Position numbers and translations under genes: made by a program. The notes under the pieces are model-generated. The model worked only from the letters and a program-made list of their open reading frames with translations, was not told the DNA's origin and made no database searches. A DNA stretch of 64,000 bases from Spinacia oleracea (lineage: Eukaryota > Streptophyta > Magnoliopsida > Caryophyllales > Amaranthaceae): the NCBI RefSeq assembly GCF_020520425.1, contig NC_079488.1:91617285-91681284 (forward strand), in the 5' to 3' direction. Positions 22,401 through 34,616 of the stretch are shown here, one piece after another (positions within the stretch are counted from its first letter, which is position 1; the number at the start of each line of letters is the position of its first letter).

Positions 22401-25400
22401 TTCACCACATAGCTACAATATGTGGCCATTGACTACTTTATTTCGAACTGTAGTTAAACTAGTAGAATTCTTGATCTTATGAGATGGGGAAAAAAAGGTG
22501 AGTTTTGTGTGTAAAATAGTTAGATGTTAATCATGTTCTTTCTGATGCAGGTTCTACAGTGTGATTGAGCCTGGAGACTCCGTACGAGTTATTGGAGAAT
22601 TTGATAACCAGGGAACTTGTGATGTAAATCATGACAATAATCTTCTTGTTATACACCCAAACCTACTACTTTCGGGGACTCGGGTAATCTTTTCTTCTTT
22701 TTGTCAAATCTATGCATTATTTGGGTGAATAGCTCAATTGTGTGGAATTTGGTTAGTAGGCTCAAGCTTTAATGTGATTCAATTTTCTCCGAGAAGGATT
22801 TTCAAAAGAAACTGACACCCCTTTAGATCGCGGGTAGTTTCAGTTGTCCTAGACGAGCAGTGTTGGATGAGAGGTTGAGAGGTGGTGAAACCTCTACTGC
22901 AGCATTAACTGGCACCTTGCTGCACCAAATCTTTCAGGTCCTGCTCCTTATTTGGCTTCTGTGTTTAGACTTTCAATACTAAGATCAAATTAGGATTAGG
23001 TTGCTAAAGCCTGTGTAGTTGTGATGTTGGAAACTCTATTTTTTAGGCCGGGCTTTTAATGGAGAATCCCACAATAGAGCCGCTTCAGGAATTTGCAAAG
23101 ATTGTTCTTCAGAAAAATATTGAAGGCTTGTATGCATGTGGAGGTGAGATCTTTAAAATTTGATTTCAGTTTTCTATTCCCTTTGAAGGCTGTATTCTTG
23201 ATTTGTAGCTGTTTAATGTTTTCTCTTATCCTAAGTGTTATCTTCATTTTTCATCATGCTGAACTTCTAGGAGAGAATCTCATAGCTTTTGCTCACAACA
23301 ATCTAATGTGTTGATTTGCAGTACAGGAGAAAGATATGCGTGAAACCTTGAATGATGCAATTCCAAGGATGTGCAATTGGATAAAACATTTTCGGGACTC
23401 TCAGGTTGAGCAGTCTTTTTATCTCTGAAAATGTCAAATTATAAATATAAAATCTAGGGGAAGGACTTGATCTATAGTAAGAGCTTCCCTTTGCTAGTGC
23501 TTTCCAAAATGCCTAGCTGTTACTTGCGGAAAATATCAGGTTTGCCGGAGTAGAGGTGTTATGTGGAATGAGCTTATGCTGCAGCAAAATTCTGGAGTTG
23601 TTGTCAATCTTATCATCTTGTTGCTGTGCACTGAACTTGTTTGGTCTATGTTTCTTTGGATTTCTGTTCTTTGGTTTTAGGCAAAAAATCCCTGATCAAG
23701 TTTCGAATTTGTTGCAGATTTCCAATGCACCTACAGTTGATTTTGGACCTAATGATGGACCGATGAAACTGAGCATATGTGATGTAAGACATCTATGTTG
23801 AACACTTGAACTTGACTGTTGGAATATCAATTTTCCACTTTATCTTCATCGCTGCACCCTTATATAAGTGTGAAACCTGAATGGCAGTTAAAAGCTGCTG
23901 ACAACAAAATTATGTTTTTGCAATTGCTGACTCAATATAAGTGTGAAACCTGGCATTTAAAAGCTGCTGACAACAAAATTATGTTTTTGCAATTGCTGAC
24001 TCATTTTATGTCAGTCATTTATTTTTCTTTACAACTGTGAATTCAACCATAGGAAATGCATCATTGCAGCTACTTAATTTATTTCTTTATATAATGTCGA
24101 TGATGCTTGAATTATGCTACTGTATAGTGCATTAGTGCAATTGCATTTTCTACTTTTTGTTGTGTTTTGCTCCTACTTCGAAAATAACCAGATTTTTGTC
24201 AGCAGGTAGTTGATATAGAGGAAATGGCATGGGCACCAAAGTATGGCTTGAAAGGAATGATTGATGCTTCCCTTCGAGTACAAGTTCTCTCAAGTTCCGG
24301 AGTAACTAATGAAAAGATCATGCCCCTAGAGTTCAAAACTGGTAAAGCAACCAGTGGACAGGCAAGTTCCCTTCTTGTTAAGCTTTTTTTTTTGGACGGG
24401 CCCTTGTCAAGTTTAATGCTTGTAAATATCAAAATTGTTTTTAATCAGAATACATTTGTTTTGGCTGAATGCTGTCTTAAACAGGCCTTGACAGAACACT
24501 CAGCACAATTGATTCTATACACTCTTCTCTTGTCTGAAAGGTATATACTTTGCTTTTCTTTATTCTCTGCAAGAATCTTGGTATCTGAAAATATTCTTGC
24601 TGATATATCCTCTGCTGGTCAGATACATGCAGAAGATTGATTCTGCTCTTCTATATTACCTGTCGACAGATCAGACGTTGGTAAGTGTTGAAAATTCCTG
24701 TCATGTCATATAAACCCCATATGTGCATTTTACTGAAGAAATGCTACAAATTTTGCTAAGGGATCAAATGTGCGGAGATCAGATTTGATTGGACTGATCA
24801 TACGTCGCAATGAACTAGCACATAGCATCATTAAGGCTTCAAAGGTGCAGCAATTGCCACCGATGCTCAAGGTATTACCGTGGATAGAATTTACTAAGTT
24901 CGTATGGCTTACTGAATTTAGTAATTCACTGATTTGAATTCCAATATTGTAGAGTATAAATATGTGTAGAAGCTGTCGCCATCTCAATGCTTGTGCCATT
25001 TATCACAAGGTAAATTCTAACTTCTTCAGCCCATGAAACTGGTACATAGATTTCTTAATCAATTGTTTTTGTGAACTCATCACTTCTTTACTTCAACAAT
25101 ATAGGTGGAAATGATTCTTTTGTGCTAAATATTCACGCTGGGTTGGAGTGTTCTCATACATCAGTTACGGACAATTTATTTATGGTTAATATTCTTAGAT
25201 CACGTGGGTGTTTTTAGATGGTTGTTTGTGACCTCTTAGTACCAAGTTGTTATTTTGCTCAATGTAGAGCTGCTTTTTGCATTTTTCCCCCTTCTTACAA
25301 TTCATGATTATAAACTGTTATACAGCGATCATAGTTTTGAAATACTTTTGGTCATTTCAGGCCATTGACTAAAGATAAAGATTTAATTTCTGAAATCAAG

Positions 25401-28400
25401 TTATTCTCTGAATCTGAAAAATTGTGTCTAAATATGCTGTATTAGCTCCTTTTTACTTGTTAGACAATAAGATCACATTTTGTGCACACATCTTAGGCTC
25501 TCGCTGTTGTTGAACGTTCAACATAAAAAAACGAAGAGAAACCAATCTACAATGATCACATTCTTTTAATGGTTAATTGGTTAGTGATACTAGTAGAGTC
25601 GTAAGGGGAACTGAGTATAGAGAATGATCCCAAGCAAAGAATCCTGGGCTAGTAGGATTGGATTTGTTTAATGGGAGCCAATATTAGGTTTGGAGCTTTG
25701 TCTCATGCGATATGGATGTTAGTCTGATGGTTAAGAAAAAATTTACTTGGTTGGAAGGTTTACGCATGGTTAATTTTGCTTTACTTACAAAGTTGATAAT
25801 CTTTTTTAATATCTCACCAAAGTTGATATTCTTTTTTAATATCTCACCGAAACTTGTCAGCAACATCTATGTTAACTCTGATGCTGGTTGCCAATAGGTG
25901 CATGGTGGAAGTGCTGAGAGCAGTGGGTTGGGAGACCTTTTTGAGTCATTGACAGATCATTTAACAACCACTCATAAAGTTTTCTTTAAACAATGGGATA
26001 AGTTAATTGACCTAGAAGCTAAAGAGTTGCAGGTATATGTTATTTATAACTTTATACACTAGTATGTATTATTATCAGTAAGCAAGTAACTATTTATAAT
26101 GCCGGAATTAAGAACTGAACTTTTGTGATTGTTATACGGTTTTCAGCTTCCCAAATTTGGGCATGGGAGATCATATGTTTCAAAGAATGAAAATTTCTCC
26201 AGCTGCCTCTCTGCGGTGGTTCTTGACGCCTCAGATGAGCTTCACTTGCAAACATGTTCCAAAGATGAACGCTTTGTATATCGCTTTGTGCACAAGGACA
26301 ATCCCGTTTCTAATCAGAGAGTGCTTAATCAAGATTCTAATTCTGCGGAGAATGACTTGCATTCCAGTCTCCGCAGTGGTGATCGTGTGGTATATCTCAC
26401 CATGTCGTGTACTCTGTCATAAAAAAGATTATGAAAATTTCAATATTTGACTGTCTGAAAACATAGTTAATTTTATCATAAGCATGGTTGAACTTGCAAT
26501 AGACTTATCCATATCAAAATAACTTGCAGTAATTGACGCTTCCTACAAGTATATTTTATTAACTTCTACTGAACATTTTGGGACTGATGTAGTAGTACTG
26601 AGCACACTATAAATTACATACACATTCACTCTTTGAATAGCAAATAAGTCTGAACTACTGTATAATTGCATATCTGTTGAATGTAATAACGTGTTAAAGC
26701 CTTCAGATAGATAGCTAGAAGTCTCATTTATGATCATTTTGTGAATATTTAATTTGTTTTTTCCTTCGTATATTCGGTTTAGTTTTTCTTCCTGATTGCC
26801 AAACAACTGAATTTTATTGTGTGTTTTAAATTGGGTCTTCTGTGGATTGCATATTCCAATCTCAAGTGTTTCTCTGATACTAGTGGACATGCCTTTCAAT
26901 ATGCTCCCATTGTTTTACTTGACTGTCCTAAAAGAAAAGGGAATTTTTTTTGTTGCGAACCACCGATAACACTGTCCTGTGTTTACTCTTACCTTTTTCT
27001 GCTGAGCCTGCATATCGTCCACCTTTAAAAAAAAATATAAAACACATCTTGATAACTTACACTTGTTAGGTACTATGTCTTGCTTCTGATGTGTCATGTT
27101 TCTATACAGTTTCTCACATATTGTAATTCTCCATGTTTCCTAAACAGATATTGAGCACCGAGTCCAACAATCTTGCAGTTGCAAGTGGTATTATCACAGA
27201 TATCAGTCGCTCTCATGTTTCAGTAAGGACAGACTTCTCAGATTTAATGTCCTTTTTTATGTTTTACGTTGGTGTTTTGTTGTGAGGCATGATCTAATTG
27301 TTTCGAATTGTGCCCAATGTCAATGTCCTCATTGCACATTTTTCTCCTGTTAAAATTAGATTTCATGTTCGAAGCGCTTGCGGCTTCCAAGGAGTACTAT
27401 AGCTTCAATGTCACAGGATTTATATCAGGAAGTCTGGCGGATAGAGAAGGATGAATTTGCTACATCCTTCGCTACCATGAGGTAATTCTCTGGAAGTGCT
27501 GCCACTATCGTAATTTGTGTCAATAAAATGGCTAAATTGTCCAATTACACTCAATGCCTGCTACTTTTCCCCCAAGGTTCAACATGGTACAGCTCTTTCT
27601 GCTAAGTGCACAAAGTGATCGTTTGAGGAAGCTAATTGTGGATCTCGAGGTGGGTCTTAGTTATTTCTGTAGCTGTCCTTAATTTGATGTAGTTGATCTT
27701 AGTGTTTTGATTCAACAATGCTGTCTCTAGGCTCCTAGATTCGACAGTGGGTCTATACTTAGCCAAGATCCTGCTATATCCTACATTTGGTCTGAGAAAA
27801 ATTTAAATGCTGATCAGCGCAGGGCAATTATCAAGGTGAAATTTGTGTTTGGATGGGTTCTTATCCCCCCACCCCCCCTCTGTTTTCCGACGTGCCTATT
27901 TCATGTGCTGGTATTTCCTGTTAAATGAAGTAAACTTAAATCCATATGCAGATTCTCACAGCTAAAGATTACGCTCTTATTCTGGGAATGCCTGGGACTG
28001 GAAAAACGTCCACTATGGTATACGCTGTCAAGGCTTTGTTGATGAGAGGAGCATCTGTCCTGCTTACATCATACACTAACTCGGCTGTAGATAATCTGCT
28101 TATCAAACTAAAAACTCAGGTTATTTCTGTTTTTACTACATCCTGTAAAGAAGAAGAATGTAATTGGTCTCCCAGTTTAGCAGTTCCATGATTAATGTGT
28201 GCGTTGTGACCGTTGTCTAGCACATTTACTAAATCATACTGAATTTTGTTCCTGTTTTTTGGGAACTGGACTTTGTTCAGTTTTGAGAACTGCTTTCCAT
28301 TTCTGCTTTATCATAAAGAGGTAGTTACACTTGAGTTATTTATAATTTCACCCTTTCATTTAGAACAGAATCAACAGACTACATTTGCTGTAGAGTTTTT

Positions 28401-31400
28401 TTTAGTATATTAAATATATTATTATGATATTCAGTATTGACAGAGTTTGGGATCAAGTATCTTACCTGGACCTGGAAGTTTGGCCTTGAGCCCAGTTTAA
28501 GGCACATAATTTAAGCTTGAGCTTATGTTGGATATGAACTGGTTCAGTTTTATGAATTTAGAGTCTTCTAGATTTTTCTCCAATACACGGGATCTTTATA
28601 ATACTCATATTTATACCTTTATATTGGTTTAATCCCACAGCTTTTATACACTGTTGTTTATTATGAGCTGAGGCAAGCCCAACTGTTTTGGAAAAGCCTG
28701 GCTCTTGGTCATCCTTGTTATCAACTTTTGTGGTTGGTTTTTGATTTTATCAAGAGTCTGAACAGATTTACTGGGGTGTATTTGATGGATTTCATGAGTC
28801 CCAGTGTTTGAACTCCCATCTATTCTGCATCAGTTTATGGCTCGTTTTTGGAGATCTTGTTTGCTATTTTGCATATTCATGATTTTCCCCCTAGTTATGG
28901 TTCTATAAGCAAATACTCTTTTACTTTATACAACCAAAATAAGGTACTAGTTCAAATACTGTTTCATCCGTTGCTATGGTTATAGTTATTCTCTCATCCT
29001 TACTGAAGGCTGGATTTCTCAGGAGATAGACTTTGTACGTATTGGACGATGCGAAGTTGTGCATAAGGAAGTTCAAGGGCATTGTCTGTCAGGTTTTTGC
29101 TCATAGTAGTTACTATAATCTTTTACAAAGACTACTTCAGTCTGAGGAGGATAATCTCTGAAACTATTCTTTGACAGATATGGACCTTCATAGTGTGGAT
29201 GAAATCAAATTGAAGCTCGATCAAGTCAAAGTTGTTGCGGTTACTTGTCTCGGAATAACTAGTCCTTTGCTCACAAATAAGAAATTTGATGTTTGCATAA
29301 TTGACGAAGCTGGACAGACTAGCCTTCCGGTATGAGTTGTTGGGTTATACCCTTATAGCTTGCTCTTCCAGATGACTGCATGTTTGCTTCTGATACCTTG
29401 TGTATTTGTCTGAGGCTTTGCGTAGAGTACCATAGTTCTATGTATGAACTGCCCCGTAGGAGTTTAAGTTGCCTTAATTTCCATATGTTCATTGACTATA
29501 GGCTTATAGCTTCAGTGCAATTCTGTACTTTTCTCAGCATGTTGCGTGTATCAAATGAGAAAACTTGTTGGATTATTTTAGTCATGGAAAGAAAAGGATC
29601 TCTTACCTTTGGTTGCGGGTTGAGCCTTGTAAAATTGGTTATGCAGAATAAAGGATGCGATGTTCACTAACATTTTGATGTTATTAGGTATCTCTTGGGC
29701 CTTTGATGTTTTCTTCAAAGTTTGTCCTTGTTGGAGACCATTATCAGCTGCCACCACTTGTGAAGGTATATACCATATGATTCTCAATCCATCTGCATCA
29801 CATTTCCCTCTCAGGATGCTTAATTATTTAGAATCTCAATAGAGTGCAGAGGCTCGAGAAAATGGAATGTCTGTAAGTTTGTTTCGCAGGCTATCAGAAG
29901 GACATCCTCAAGCAATATCAGCACTGCAAAGTCAGGTCAGTCTCTGAATTCCTAGCGAAGTCTGCTCATGTGTCCTGTATATTTCTGATGTACCAACAAA
30001 ACTGAATATGCATATGTTCTTGCATGCAGTATCGTATGTCTGCAGGTGTCATGAAATTGTCAAATGCCCTTATATATGGTGAAAAACTGCGTTGTGGTTC
30101 TCCAGATGTGGAAAATGCAAAGCTTAAGTTATCAAACAGAGGGGCCATGTCATCATGGTTAAAGGAGGTAATGACTGGTATTTTGGATTAACTACACATT
30201 TTTGTTCAATCATTAACTTTCTCGCTGCAATAATTATTTTTATTTATAATGACAGGTTTTAGATGTAGCCAAACCAGTAATATTTATCAACACAGGTCTG
30301 CTAAATCTTAATTCTTGTTCCAGTTAAATACTGATGATGTGTCCTGTCTCTTACGAAATGGTCATTCATTGCATAGATATCTTACCTGCCTTTGAGACAA
30401 AGGAGAAGAAGACTGTGAATAACCCAATTGAAGCTCATATTGTAGCAGAGGTTAGAATTAGGGTTATCCTCGGCTATACTTTGCTAAAATACAGGATTTG
30501 TTAACTGCCTTGTCAGTGGCAGAATGCATTGTTTTTTTGCCCCTAATTTTCACTATTCATTGTAGGTCACAGGGGCATTAGCTAATCATGGAGTTGAAAA
30601 GGGGACAATCGGAATCATTACCCCTTACAACTCTCAGGCAACTCTAATCAAACATGTTCTGAATATGGAAGCTGTGGAGGTCCACACAATTGATAAATAT
30701 CAGGTTTATACATATGCTTTGCAATATCTATAATTTGGAATATTGAGTTTTGAAACTTTGACTTAAGTTGCTACAGAATTTGGATTTGAGAAGGATAATT
30801 GAATCTGTATTACCAAGTTGCAGAAGATCATGTGTCATATGACAACATTAGAACTTTAGCTAGGCTACAGTAGTAGATATTTTGTGACACAAATGCAGGG
30901 TCTACCAATCTTTGGCTGCATGTTACACTGGTTTTGCATTGAAAAGTATCTGGGTCACTTTGACACCCCGGCATGTTAATGAACACTTTTTACTTCAATT
31001 TGGACCAAAATCACGGAAATAATTTGTTAAATAGTAAACTCCAACACATGGACATGTTTCCGTGTCCAAAATGAGTACCCGGGTCTGAGTAAAATTTTAT
31101 TTGCCCACTTCCTTAGAACATTCAATCATATTTCTGTGGAAAGGATTTCATCTTGTTCCTGGATCGCTGCCCTGTATTTACTTTAAAATTCCTTGAACTA
31201 ATTTGCTTCTGCCTGCAAATTCTAATGTTAAGTACATGAACAATCCTTCATGCAGTCGAGCAGTCTTGGAAATTGAGAGGCTATAAACCCTTTATTATAA
31301 TTTTTCTTCTTTTGATTCGTAGCCCCTTTTATTTGATTATGGTCTGTCAATTCATCAAGGAACTCAATGATTACCTATTCGTAAGACATACTACGTACAA

Positions 31401-32175
31401 AGTGTCAACTTTGTTTTCTTATACATTTTGTTTTGTCTATCAGGGACGGGACAAGGACTGCATAATTTTGTCCTTTGTTAGGTCATCTCGAAATCCAAGG
31501 AACTGCTCATCTTCACTACTTGGTGATTGGCATAGAATCAACGTGGCTTTGACACGTGCTAAGGTAGAATTCTTTGGTCTAATCCTTGAAATCCTGTTGT
31601 ATGCCCGTTGAATCCATTTGGGGTTGTGGAGGATATTGTTGCTTGGTTAGCTAGCAATACATCTAAAACAAATGTTGGTCGAGAGATCACCAGCAAGCAG
31701 AGAGGGTTTATAAAACCTATCTTACCTGGACTATAAATCTCAATTCTCAAGTACGTGGTGGAATATTTAATTCCAATTTCTTTTTGACAATATCAGGTTT
31801 CCAGAAAGTTATATATCTACACTCTGAATATTAGTTTAGGCACTTTCCCTTATTATTGGAAGTAGTACAGAAAAGTGTGCTCACTGTTGGAGTGCCAAAT
31901 CAATTTTCGGTGTAGGAAATCAACTCAGAGACTACAAAACCTAGGCCTATGTAATGCATTAAGCTTTAGCAGCGTCTGTTCATTAGCTGCCTGTCTTAAA
32001 ACCTTCATCTTTGTTTTTGCAGAAGAAGCTGATAATGGTGGGTTCATGCAAAACTCTTTCTAAAGTTCCACTTCTAAAGCTTCTCATTGAAAAAGTTGAA
32101 GAGCAGTCTGGAATTTTTTGTATCACCAGGAAGGATTTTGATCCCAGGATAGTTGAAACAATGCTCATATGTTAG
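19438..32175 (+). CDS. DNA2/JHS1 DNA replication helicase-nuclease
   Basis: Nuclear enzyme that trims long 5' flaps during Okazaki-fragment processing and resects broken ends. Exons: 19438-20058, 20598-20765, 20848-21087, 21172-21237, 21421-21612, 21755-21805, 21887-21948, 22551-22683, 22827-22937, 23047-23143, 23322-23404, 23718-23783, 24206-24361, 24485-24540, 24623-24680, 24761-24871, 24953-25009, 25898-26032, 26147-26389, 27148-27222, 27360-27481, 27577-27649, 27731-27835, 27952-28119, 29023-29092, 29178-29329, 29688-29765, 29843-29935, 30030-30167, 30256-30295, 30377-30450, 30566-30703, 31444-31563, 32023-32175. They join in one frame of 1,434 codons plus stop, somewhat longer than the Arabidopsis protein. 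All introns are GT-AG except a GC donor at 24362. The start is the first ATG in frame. The N-terminal ~200 residues are Ser/Lys-rich and carry a short direct repeat ([11 protein letters not shown]). No break is seen. Confidence 0.95.
22827..25009 (+). other. DNA2 nuclease domain with iron-sulfur cysteines
   Basis: Exons 9-17 of DNA2 (residues ~512-776). Visible are the first cluster cysteine in FSCPRR (~518), the nuclease aspartate in KGMIDAS, and the E-x-K pair in PLEFKTGK (PD-(D/E)XK fold). The last three cluster cysteines are in [10 protein letters not shown] (~762, 765, 771). All residues expected for nuclease activity are present. Confidence 0.9.
23862..24005. repeat. 69-bp tandem duplication in a DNA2 intron
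   Basis: The block containing AAAAGCTGCTGACAAC and TTTTTGCAATTGCTGACTC occurs twice with a 69-bp offset, inside the intron at 23784-24205. No coding effect is expected. Confidence 0.8.
27731..31563 (+). other. DNA2 superfamily 1B helicase domain
   Basis: Exons 23-33. Motifs in order: Q-like NADQRRA; Walker [11 protein letters not shown] (~residue 1038); Walker B IIDEAGQ; motif [15 protein letters not shown] at the exon 28/29 joint; motif [14 protein letters not shown]; motif VI VALTRAK. The set is complete, so an active 5'-3' helicase is expected. Confidence 0.92.
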
Positions 32176-32492
32176 ATGAGTGTACATATTTAGGCATGTA
32201 TCCTTAATTTTTGACAGGTCAATAATTTTCCAATTTTTTGTATCATTCTTGAAATCTGTATATAGAACATTTTGTACCATATAAGGAATTGGGAAACGGA
32301 GTAGTGTTGTAACAAATAAAATGTACTCCATACTTCAGACAAGAATTAACTACCCTAACTTTGCAGTACAATTGTCATCTTTTTTTGTAGGGAAATATAA
32401 GGAAATGCCTTCTGTTCACAAAACTTAGAAAGCATAAATACTCCATAACAGATAGTAGCACTCTGTAGAACTTACACAATACAACAGCAATA
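32176..32492. other. DNA2 3' region up to the retrotransposon
   Basis: Holds the DNA2 3' untranslated region. AATAAA at about 32315 is a candidate polyadenylation signal. The retrotransposon target duplication begins only 318 bp after the stop codon. Confidence 0.45.
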
Positions 32493-32497
32493 ACCGC
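32493..32497. repeat. 5-bp target duplication of the LTR retrotransposon (left)
   Basis: ACCGC precedes the 5' LTR and is repeated at 44076-44080 after the 3' LTR. Confidence 0.92.
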
Positions 32498-32924
32498 TGT
32501 TTGGGCTCCCAATTGATTCTCAATTGGGCCACTAAGTCCAAAGCCCAATGGCTCTAAACAAATAACATCAAAACCTACCAATGGCTAGTCAGCTATCCAT
32601 CAAGGCCCAAGGCCCAATAGCAATAAATGACCTATGGGCATTTATTATGCAAACACTATAAATAGGCCGCCAAGGCTCACACCTCAAGGTACGTCCAATT
32701 TATCGCCTTAAGACTACTCTTCTAGAGAACTTCTCTCTAGAATCCGAGCATCATTCTTACTTAGGCATCGGAGGGGCTTTCCTCGGAAACACCCCCGAGG
32801 CTAGTGACTTTGCTCTTGTGCAGGTGAATTCGGCCTCTACTCATTCAAGCAAGCAAGATCTTCAACACATACAAAAGGGCCTTCATTCGAAGCCCATTGT
32901 TTCCATCTTTACAACACCGGAATA
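32498..32924 (+). repeat. 5' LTR (427 bp)
   Basis: Starts TGTTTGGGCTCC and ends CCGGAATA, where the 3' LTR ends CCGGAACA. A TATAAATA box lies at 32657-32664. It differs from the 3' LTR at three sites, all transitions. Confidence 0.95.
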
Positions 32925-32927
32925 ATT

Positions 32928-32945
32928 TGGCGCCGTCTGTGGGGA
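32928..32945 (+). other. Primer-binding site
   Basis: TGGCGCCGT starts 4 bp after the LTR and matches the 3' end complement expected for tRNA-Asp over its first nine bases. The match weakens afterwards. This primer is common in Tat/Athila-type elements. Confidence 0.6.
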
Positions 32946-32994
32946 AGAACACTTCAAAGCCTTTTGAAAGACATTAACCACCTCTTTCTGCAAA

Positions 32995-34613
32995 ATGGTT
33001 AATGATGTTATCAACAACGATGATGACGATATGATAGTGCGATCAGATTCGGAATCTGACGAAGAGGAGCACCCTCAATCGATGGCGAGGTCACAGCCAA
33101 GCAGAGCTACGACCGCCACAAACGCAGGACCTCCGATTCCAACTAGGGAAGAGCTCACTGCGGCCATGACCATCATGCAAAACTTCCTCTTCAATGAGAA
33201 GCAGCAAGGATTGGCAAAAGACCGCAGAGAGGAGAGGAGGACCAGGCGAAGGCTGAACGAGCAGCCCAGTGTAGAAGTGTCCAGACCCGAAAGAGAGCTC
33301 CTCCCCTTGACAGGAACACACCTGACGTCAAGATGGATGGAAAGCACGTGGGACACCCAAAAAAGGGCACAACAACAACCAGATTGGTTTGCAAAACCAT
33401 CGCCTACTCCAACAGCTCTCCAAAGCGAATCGACTACTCGTAACACCCGGATCCGAAGCTCGGTGCTCAGCAGGTTGAGGCCATCGGTCCACTCAAGGTT
33501 AAGACCCTCGATCCATACGAGACTCAGGGTAGGCGAATCAAGCAGATCTGGCGAACGACCCGAGGTCAGTAGCCGAGAAAGAAGAAGAGACAGGAGGCAT
33601 GATCGAACCCCTAGCCCCCATCGTACGCCCGAACGTTCTAACCACAGAACCTCGGCGAACGAGGGCATCAGGGCTAGACTCGGGAAAAGAATCATGACTC
33701 CCACGTCATCCCCTTTCTCGGACGAGCTGATCAGGGAAGAGATACCAAAGGTAAGACTGCCAGCACACCTGACGTATAGCGGAATCACGGATCCAAGGGA
33801 TCATGTCATCTCCTACGAGCAGCAAATGTTCTTGAGTCCCTACTCCGAAGCATGTTGGTGTAAATATTTCCCAACCACGCTAACCGGAGTGGCGGGAGAA
33901 TGGTTTTGATCGCTGCCGAAAGGATCGATCAAAAGCTGGAAGAAGCTGAAAAAGAGATTCTGCACACAGTTCGTGAGCAACAATCGCCCCGAGCGAACCA
34001 CGGCAGAACTGACCTCGATCCAACAAGAAAAAGACGAAAGTCTAAGAGAGTTCATGGCCAGATTCATGAAGGAATCAACAAACGTACCAAACTTACAACC
34101 AGATGTGGCCATCTTCGCCTTGAAACACGCGCTCCAGGAAGGGAAATTCCGTGATAAGCTCTCGATGAAAACCCCTCCAAAATAGCCGACGTGCTCCAAA
34201 TGGCTGATGCGTTCATCAGAACCGAAGAGTTCAACAAAGCCGCTGCAAGATTGAAAGGATCGTCGGATCCGAGAGAAATAAAGAATACCCAGAGCAAGCC
34301 CGAGGGCGGCTCAAGGAAAGGGAAGGAGAAAGTAGGAGCTAGAGAGATGAGCCCGAAGAAAGACGGGAGAAGGGGTGAACTTCAACCCAGATACACTAAC
34401 TACACTCCACTGACTCTGCCCCGAAAAGAAATCTTTAGCCTCAACAGAAATGATGAAAAGTGGAAACTACCTGGGAAGCTCAAGTCCAACCCAGCTCGGA
34501 GAAACAAGAACAAATGGTGCGAGTTTCATGATGACTTCGGTCACCACACCGAAGAATGCAACTCGCTGAAAGACAACATTGAGGACCTCGTTCGCCGAGG
34601 CTACCTGAAATAG
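32995..34613 (+). pseudogene. Retrotransposon gag, interrupted
   Basis: Structural protein region. The first part (33000-33700) is Arg/Ser-rich. The core retrotransposon gag domain follows from about 33770, and a CCHC-like zinc knuckle (WCEFH, then GHHTEEC) lies near 34520. An in-frame TGA at 33907-33909 falls in the gag core, a frame change occurs near 34180, and TAG at 34611-34613 separates gag from pol. Beyond each break the frame continues with recognisable family sequence, so these are recent lesions. The start at 32995 is the first ATG after the primer-binding site. Confidence 0.88.
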
Positions 34614-34616
34614 TAC

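Noticed and set aside
31615-31740. Short open frame in the last DNA2 intron
   Set aside because: About 40 codons without start context or recognised motif. The DNA2 frame requires splicing from 31563 to 32023.
33075-33788. 237-codon minus-strand frame opposite gag
   Set aside because: Mirror of the Arg/Ser-rich gag frame. No family motif, no promoter and no splice context, unlike the 39.8-43.2 kb antisense gene.
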